A program made the position numbers and the translations under genes. Under the pieces are notes generated by a model. The model searched no databases and was not told the origin of the DNA. It worked only from the letters and a program-made list of their open reading frames with translations. A DNA stretch of 64,000 bases from Parietichytrium sp. I65-24A. Its lineage: Eukaryota; Sar; Bigyra; Thraustochytrida; Thraustochytriidae. This document shows positions 58,392 through 64,000 of the stretch, in pieces. Positions within the stretch are counted from its first letter, which is position 1, and each line of letters starts with the position of its first letter. The stretch spans positions 434,001 through 498,000 of the forward strand of contig BLSF01000006.1 of the NCBI GenBank assembly GCA_012862575.1. The letters are read 5' to 3'.

Positions 58392-59468
58392 ACTAAACTA
58401 TTTCATCCTGTTCACTGTTTAGAACCTTTTCTTTTTTTTTTCCCAATTGCTGACCAGTTGTTAACTGCGTTTGAGGCTCGCCTCATTGTTGCATGAGAGA
58501 ATCAATATCTTGGAAATTCTTGTTAAACCTTAAAGAGCTATCCTTTCCAGAGAACTAGTTCAGTAGGGCTTCAGTCTCTGGCGAAAATGTTTGAGATGTA
58601 GCTCACTGTCACATTTATTTCGATTGGCGCAAAACTGATCCATTTTCCCCTCAAAGCGCTGGAGCACTTTCAAATCAATAACCCGTTCTACGAGCATCGA
58701 TCCCTTCCAGCAGCAACAGGGCTGGAAGTAAGTGAAACTGGCGGACCTTCTGAGGAACTCCGCAAGAAGCAATTCAATTGAACACGGTCTTGGTTGGTCT
58801 CCAATAAAATCGGCTTCGCCTCAAGCATCTCTGCATTGCTTTCGCGCCAATGGTCGGCAAACCAGGAAAACAAAATCTTTTGTGGCGTTGCTGGAATCAT
58901 CCTTATTTGAGCACTCTGTACTTGAATATGTCGATTGACAACACCTGGCTAGCCTAGATCGTATCGTCCACTCCGCTACACATAAGAAAGAAGCAAGAGC
59001 CAGACTCCTCCCCTTTCTACTAGCTAGTCATTAAGAACAGGACCAAATTCTAGTCCTGGGAAACGTACGCACACCCTGATCTAAGAGTGAGTTTTAAAGT
59101 AGCTTTAGAGCAAGCTAGACTCACCTATTCTGTGCTTACCGTACTGTACCCTCCTGACTGCAAGTCCTGAGTCGCAGGTGTCCTCGCTCACCGTGCGCAC
59201 GAGGAGAGAGCGGAGGAGAATCGAGGAACCTTGTACTTGTAACCAGGACGGTGAGCGGTGAACGGTGAACGGTGAACGGTAAGCAGTTTGTCGTGGCCTG
59301 ACGACGTACCGAGTGCGCTAGTGCCAAATACGTTTTTGTCATTCCGACACTTCCCGTGCGCGTACCTTCCACGTGAAGCCTGCGAGGACGGAGCAGGGAG
59401 AGCGGCGGGCTGCATGCTGGCGGCGGGCAGGTCCGCGCGACCGATAGAGTAAGAACAGGCGAGGGAAG
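58392..59468. other. intergenic region between eS19 and the UBL gene
   Basis: A T-run at 58431-58441 may belong to the eS19 3-prime region. A GAACGGT/GTGAACG tandem repeat lies at about 59249-59282 ahead of the next gene. No coding region is supported. Confidence 0.45.
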
Positions 59469-60191
59469 ATGGTTCAGACGGAGAGCTCGGCAGAAGTCCC
59501 CGCTCAGTCGGAGCTTCACGTGACGGTCAAAACGTTGGAGAGAACGCTTCATGTAAAAACTGAGATCGGCAAAACTGTAAAGGCCTTCAAAGAGCAGCTG
59601 CTCGCTGGAGAGCTGAGGCAAGCAGCGGCAGGGAAGAAGACGCGGCTGATTTTTCTCGGCAAGCTGCTGATGGACAAGGACGTTCTTTCAAACGTTGTTT
59701 CGCAAAACGGCGTTATTCATTGCTTTTTTTCGGACATCACCACAAACTTAGCAAATGAGAACGCAGCGGATGGAGTCACCGTGCCCGTTGATCCAGACTT
59801 GGTTGAAAGTGAGGACCGCCGCCTCGTAGAAGCTCTGCAAATGGAACTTGCCTCGCAACGACTGAGAAGACGAAGGAGACGGGCAAATTCTGAAAGTCAG
59901 ACCACAGATCAAGGGGACACGGGGTTGAGTTTCTTTGTCGCGTTCGCGATTGGGTTCATGTTTGGTATCATATCATTGCTCTTGTTTCAGCGCCTCACGC
60001 GGCGCCAGATGCTGGGGTTATTGCTGGGAGTTTCGCTAAATATTGCGATGACCAATTTCAGTACACCGGGACCTACGTTACTTGCCTCCGACCGCGCGGA
60101 GAGCCAGCAGTCTTTGGAGATGGAACAGTTAGATAGATTTGGGAACGTAATTAATGCCGGGCAAAATCTTCGCGGATGGAAGAGAATTTAA
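59469..60191 (+). CDS. ubiquitin-like membrane protein (Dsc3/DUF2407-like)
   Basis: 240 residues from an ATG. Residues about 15-90 form a ubiquitin-like fold (ELHVTVKTLERTLHVKTEIG; KKTRLIFLGKLLMDKDVLSN). A polar linker with an Arg-rich stretch (about 121-128) comes before two hydrophobic helices at about 153-174 and 179-197 (FFVAFAIGFMFGIISLLLFQ; MLGLLLGVSLNIAM). UBL followed by a C-terminal helix pair matches Dsc3 of the fungal Golgi Dsc ubiquitin-ligase complex and, more loosely, animal TMUB proteins linked to ER quality control. A membrane ubiquitin-ligase adaptor role is the best guess. It converges on the sulfotransferase gene 256 bp away. Confidence 0.75.
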   Translation: MVQTESSAEVPAQSELHVTVKTLERTLHVKTEIGKTVKAFKEQLLAGELRQAAAGKKTRLIFLGKLLMDKDVLSNVVSQNGVIHCFFSDITTNLANENAADGVTVPVDPDLVESEDRRLVEALQMELASQRLRRRRRRANSESQTTDQGDTGLSFFVAFAIGFMFGIISLLLFQRLTRRQMLGLLLGVSLNIAMTNFSTPGPTLLASDRAESQQSLEMEQLDRFGNVINAGQNLRGWKRI

Positions 60192-60446
60192 ATATGCACC
60201 TTTGCTCCTGGATGACGCTAGCATACTGTTCATATACAAGCCGTACTCTCCGTACGCAACGTCGTCGACATTGTGGATCTATTGTAGTTTAGAACGGCCA
60301 TGGAAAATAATACGTACTTATTCAAATTTCGAGGCTTTGAGGTTGCGAAGACGGAAGGTGAGAAATCTTCAAACAAAGTTATGATGATATTGGTGTAGAT
60401 TACAATTTCTCGAGACGAGGAGCATCGCCTAAACACAAGGGTAGAG

Positions 60447-62870
60447 CTACGATGAGTCCCCCCATTCAGAAACGTCGACGCCATAGAGTTGCTGCAGTGC
60501 AACGTTAAAGGGGGCAAAGAACTCCCGCAACTGCTGGACTGTGCTCTCAGACAGTTGCTCAGAATTTTCGTCGGTGGTAGGTGCTGATTTGGCCTTCTTC
60601 TCAGCCCCAATTCCAGGAGCCGAGTTATATCGAACAGATACAATCTCTTCGATGTCCATCTCCGCAGGATCCAACCCGATGAAAGACACTGTTTGCTTCA
60701 ACGTCGTTCCTGGGTGGCGGAAGAAATCCTCACTTTTTACCAGTAGCAAATTTTCCGACGCGTAGAGTGAGCGCCATCTGGCAACGTGAAAGACATACAT
60801 ACTTGACCAGACAGAGTTCTGATAGTCGTAGAGGAAGAAACATGGAAGATCGTTCACCAGATCTTGCACACTTCTTATCCCATACTTGAGCTTGGAGAGT
60901 TTTTCTCGGACGAGTTTTAGATCCTCAAGTACGCTTTCCTCCATTGTCTTCCGATGCCCCATTGTCCCGAGTCGCTGCCTCATCTTGTACTGCGAAACAA
61001 TTCTTTCGACCGGGTCACGGAGCAAGTATATTAGTCTCAAGTCTCCCCCACAAGCATCCGACACTTGCTTTGGAGCGTGGCAATACGGCCCATTGACCAC
61101 AGAACTCTCTCCTGTTAATAAGTAGCCGCTCCGCACTTGCTTGGAAAGAGCATCAGCATCTTCGCCAGGGTGTGTCTTCAACAGCTCAACCATCATGGCA
61201 GCATCATACGCCTCTCTAATTTCGTCCGCACTTTTCGAATTTGTGGGATCAAGCTTGTGAAGGACCAGAAGCTCGCCAGACTGCGCATCAGAGTCAAGCT
61301 TGACTCCAAGAAACTTTGGGTGTTGGCTTACGTACTCAAACAGCGAGGTGGTCCCGCCCTTCCGCGCCCCAAGGATCAGCACCGAAGCGAGACACCTACT
61401 CGCTGGCAGGAAACTGCGAGGCTGGACCGTTTTCACGCTCTGAGAAATGGTGGCTGAATGGCCTTCGACACTCGGGAGTCTTCCGCCATGAAGCACATCC
61501 GAGCGAGTGCATCCAGACTTGAAGGTGCACAAGAGGTTGCTTTTCATCTCTCCTTCCGAGCGAAAATGCTTGGTATTTTCATTCTGGTCGTAAGACCAGT
61601 AGGGTGTGTCGGCAGACTTGTCCCAACAGATTTTGTCTTCGTCGCAAACGAATTCGTGCTTGAAGTAGTACGGATCATCTGTATGGGCCTCCATCGCAGC
61701 GATTCTCGAGTTGAAAAGCGCCGTTGCATATTCGTAGAGCTCCAAATCCAAGGCGTTGTGTTCCTTCAAAACCATCTTTGCGTGTGCGCTCAAATGCTTC
61801 TCATAGGTATTGTCATTGAATGTGGGGGTGTAATGCGTAAAATTTGTTCCAAAGGTGAAACTGAGCAAGCGCATGCTCTCGCCCCACCTCTCCATGAGTG
61901 CAAACCATGACATACTCTCTAATCTTCTCTTCGCAAGCTCAAGCTGGGCACGGGAGCCATCACGCTGTTCCGGCGCTAGGTATTTTACGTGGAGATTGAA
62001 AGCAGCTGAGCAAGCTGCCCGTTCTCGAGGAGAGAGTGCAGCCCAATCTTCGATGGACGCACCAGGTCTTTTAACGATTACCGCGGCTTTCGAGCCAGGT
62101 CTGCAGAAGAAATGAGATCCTCCGAATGCCCCCTTTCCTCCGACAAAGCCGGTCTTGGGCATTCGGATTCCGGCATTCTCCCTCCCCACATTGGTGTAAA
62201 ATGCAGAAAGCATGCGGCCAACTGGTTCTCGGAGGGAAAAGATCCAACGCTGACAGGTAGATGCCGAAGTTGCCAAACACTCTGCGCCTACAGACTCTTT
62301 GCCGCTGTAACAACCCATTGAGGTCGCAATTTGCGCAAAGGTTTTATGGTGATCCACAAGCTTGAAGTTATGTGAGGTGGATCTTGGCTTTCTGGAGATA
62401 AATCGATGTCGAAGCTCCGAGCTGGCCGCCGCAGCAGATTCAAATGTCGCCTCAAAAGATCGCCCTCCGGCCTTGTTCACATGTGGGAACATGAGCACAA
62501 TCTCGCTTTCCAGCGGGCATCTGGACTCAGTCAACGCTTTATACTCAGATTCGAAGCCATTTCCCTTCAACATCGACGTGCCAACATTCGGACTGGAAGT
62601 CTCTGGATCCTCGGCACTTACCACAGCAACCGGGCCATCTATCGAGGTGAGGGAACCATATGCACCCAGGTCACCCGTGCTTCTTGAAAGCCCGACACTT
62701 GGTGCCGACAACCGCAGCCAAAGCCCTGCTATGAACATAAAGCACCCAAACGACAAGAGCCATTTTCTGTGGCGCGACCGACGAGGCGAACCAACGTGGC
62801 CCCGCTCGAGAGTACTCCCCAAAACTCCCTGCCCGGGCAGCACGAGACTGCCTGGAGCGCGGTGCTTCAT
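60447..62870 (-). CDS. type II membrane protein with two sulfotransferase domains
   Basis: 807 residues from an ATG. A short basic N-terminus and one helix (about 37-53) make a Golgi-type signal anchor. The first sulfotransferase-like domain has 5-prime-PAPS loop PHVNKAGGRSFE (129-140) and 3-prime motif WIFSLREPVGRMLSAFY (209-225), as in sulfotransferase family 2. The second has ILGARKGGTTSLFEY (499-513) and LIYLLRDPVERIVSQYK (613-629), as in the heparan-sulfate/NDST-like family 1. Cys-rich segments between them suggest disulfides in the lumen. Each domain keeps both PAPS-binding motifs. It probably transfers sulfate to polysaccharides; abundant sulfated cell-surface polysaccharides are typical of red algae. 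Substrates are unknown. Confidence 0.85.
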   Translation of the reverse strand: MKHRAPGSLVLPGQGVLGSTLERGHVGSPRRSRHRKWLLSFGCFMFIAGLWLRLSAPSVGLSRSTGDLGAYGSLTSIDGPVAVVSAEDPETSSPNVGTSMLKGNGFESEYKALTESRCPLESEIVLMFPHVNKAGGRSFEATFESAAAASSELRHRFISRKPRSTSHNFKLVDHHKTFAQIATSMGCYSGKESVGAECLATSASTCQRWIFSLREPVGRMLSAFYTNVGRENAGIRMPKTGFVGGKGAFGGSHFFCRPGSKAAVIVKRPGASIEDWAALSPRERAACSAAFNLHVKYLAPEQRDGSRAQLELAKRRLESMSWFALMERWGESMRLLSFTFGTNFTHYTPTFNDNTYEKHLSAHAKMVLKEHNALDLELYEYATALFNSRIAAMEAHTDDPYYFKHEFVCDEDKICWDKSADTPYWSYDQNENTKHFRSEGEMKSNLLCTFKSGCTRSDVLHGGRLPSVEGHSATISQSVKTVQPRSFLPASRCLASVLILGARKGGTTSLFEYVSQHPKFLGVKLDSDAQSGELLVLHKLDPTNSKSADEIREAYDAAMMVELLKTHPGEDADALSKQVRSGYLLTGESSVVNGPYCHAPKQVSDACGGDLRLIYLLRDPVERIVSQYKMRQRLGTMGHRKTMEESVLEDLKLVREKLSKLKYGIRSVQDLVNDLPCFFLYDYQNSVWSSMYVFHVARWRSLYASENLLLVKSEDFFRHPGTTLKQTVSFIGLDPAEMDIEEIVSVRYNSAPGIGAEKKAKSAPTTDENSEQLSESTVQQLREFFAPFNVALQQLYGVDVSEWGDSS

Positions 62871-63785
62871 ATAAGTCCACCTGCAAAACTTTCACTCTCT
62901 GCCCTGTTGCAGGAAAATCGATGCCGGACCCAAGCCACGACCCCGCGATCCACGTTGACAGACTTCAGAGACCAAGAACGTTGAGTCCAGAGCTCAGGCC
63001 GGCGACTAGACGATTGCCCTCAGCGCAGCGACCCACTCATCACCTGCGCAGTCGGCGAGCTGTTCTCGCTGTTCAACGTGCGGCACGGAAAAGTTCACTC
63101 ACGGTCAGTATCCAATTTCCAATTGTCTTGGACGATTGCACCGACCGCCTTGGAATGCCTTGGAATGCCTTGGACATCCTTGGACCACTTGGCCCTCTTT
63201 GCCCTTTCCTTCTTCCTGCTATTCCAGCTTCTAAGAGCGAGAACGGCGTACTCCTATTACTGCCTATGACTACCGGGTACTAGTACTGACGGTGAGTCAC
63301 TATGTTGTGAGTGTACACTCGAGTATCAGTATCGAATCCAAATAATAGGAACTCCAGCTCTAGCCTCTAGTAGACTCTCTAATATAGTAGAGCCTATTGA
63401 GTGAACTACTGTAGTAAGGAAGCTAGAGTTCTCCACGGCTGTTCGCGAGTGTTCGGGGTACGCGCGAGTTAAACGCGACGCGGCGTCAGTCATTGCTTGG
63501 AGCGAAAACATTAATGGAAGCAGCGCAGTGGGAAACCAGTACGGATTGGCTATCGAATACGGTAGTGAAACCCAAACCTGTCGAGCGTAGATGTGTGATG
63601 CTGGGAATGTGAGCGTGTTCTACTCAAGTCTCTGCGCACAGCGTAGTGAGAAGTGAGAAGTGAGAAGTGAAGAGTGAGAACGAGTGACGAAGCGCGAGGA
63701 GGAAGCAAGGGCAAGAAGTGGTCAAGCGCAGGGACAGCGGGACGAAGGGGTCAAGCAGCGAGAGTCATTGTCTGCGCGGGTCACG
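62871..63785. other. divergent promoter region
   Basis: This lies between the sulfotransferase (minus) and bL33m (plus). It holds a TTGGAATGCC repeat (about 63150-63185), GTACTAGTAC at 63277-63286, ACTCGAGT at about 63317 and AGTGAGAAG repeats (about 63647-63680). No gene is supported. Confidence 0.45.
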
Positions 63786-63974
63786 ATGGCCAAGGGCAAG
63801 AGCAAGGCGATTGTAATAAAGATGCTCAGCACTGCTGGCACTGGATTCTTCTACACCACGGCGAAGAATCCCACCAACACCCCGGCAAAGCTAGTGCTGA
63901 AAAAATACGACCCTATCGTTCGGCGGCACGTCTTATTTTCGGAGACCAAGATGCCAAGCGGTAAGAAGCGTTAA
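63786..63974 (+). CDS. mitochondrial ribosomal protein bL33m
   Basis: 62 residues from the ATG at 63786. Upstream codons in frame belong to the leader. The sequence is a complete bacterial-type L33: [20 protein letters not shown], then [20 protein letters not shown], then [15 protein letters not shown]. It lacks the CxxC zinc pairs found in some bL33. Short length and an alphaproteobacterial-like sequence indicate the mitochondrial form, and the basic N-terminus may be its own import signal. In red algae the plastid bL33 is normally encoded in the plastid. Confidence 0.92.
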   Translation: MAKGKSKAIVIKMLSTAGTGFFYTTAKNPTNTPAKLVLKKYDPIVRRHVLFSETKMPSGKKR

Positions 63975-64000
63975 AGGACTGAGGCGTTGCACAATGGTAG

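Overview
This is nuclear DNA of a eukaryote. Genes are monocistronic and scattered on both strands, initiator ATGs sit in ordinary contexts, and the products are typically eukaryotic (40S ribosomal protein eS19, zuotin, Sm/LSm, MYB, JmjC and Raf-like kinase proteins). Nearly every gene is one long exon. Only one clear gene has introns in its coding part (5-formyl-THF cyclo-ligase, two introns), and eS19 probably has an intron in its leader. Intron poverty, a fairly GC-rich coding sequence, a two-domain sulfotransferase and the long divergent promoters suggest a unicellular red alga, with Porphyridium as my best guess. This is inference, not proof. About 20 protein genes are supportable. No tRNA, rRNA, CRISPR array, LTR element or other complete mobile element was recognised.

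Layout. 1-6.5 kb holds a KH-DUF1771-Smr protein, a Faf1/C1orf131-like ribosome-assembly factor, an unknown four-helix membrane protein and a Tyr/His-rich protein. 6.5-14.8 kb is almost empty in an otherwise gene-dense window: microsatellites, two adjacent hairpins, GTAC palindromes and a possibly decayed gene. 14.8-31 kb holds a methyltransferase-JMJD4 fusion, a membrane-anchored methyltransferase, a kinase with an acidic insert, 5-formyl-THF cyclo-ligase, an Lsm11-like protein, a CEP95-like protein and a polytopic Raf-like kinase. 31-33.5 kb is empty. 33.5-51 kb holds a very degenerate myosin-like protein with a PH domain, a hot-dog thioesterase, zuotin, a C2 protein, a CoA-disulfide-reductase/rhodanese fusion, an LRR-IQ-WW scaffold and a flavohemoglobin. 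52-64 kb holds a MYB-CXC fusion, a small unknown protein, eS19, a ubiquitin-like membrane protein, a double sulfotransferase and mitochondrial bL33.

The most notable feature is the number of fused proteins. One polypeptide joins an EEF2KMT/FAM86-like methyltransferase to a JMJD4-like hydroxylase; their relatives modify elongation factor 2 and release factor eRF1. Another joins MYB repeats to a LIN54/TSO1-type CXC domain, two parts that are separate subunits of the DREAM/MuvB cell-cycle complex elsewhere. A third keeps the outline of a myosin head but has lost the ATP-binding motifs. Convergent neighbours are usually only about 260-420 bp apart, while divergent promoters are about 0.7-1.9 kb and carry the repeats and palindromes. 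Several start codons below were moved inward from a non-ATG codon to the first plausible ATG.
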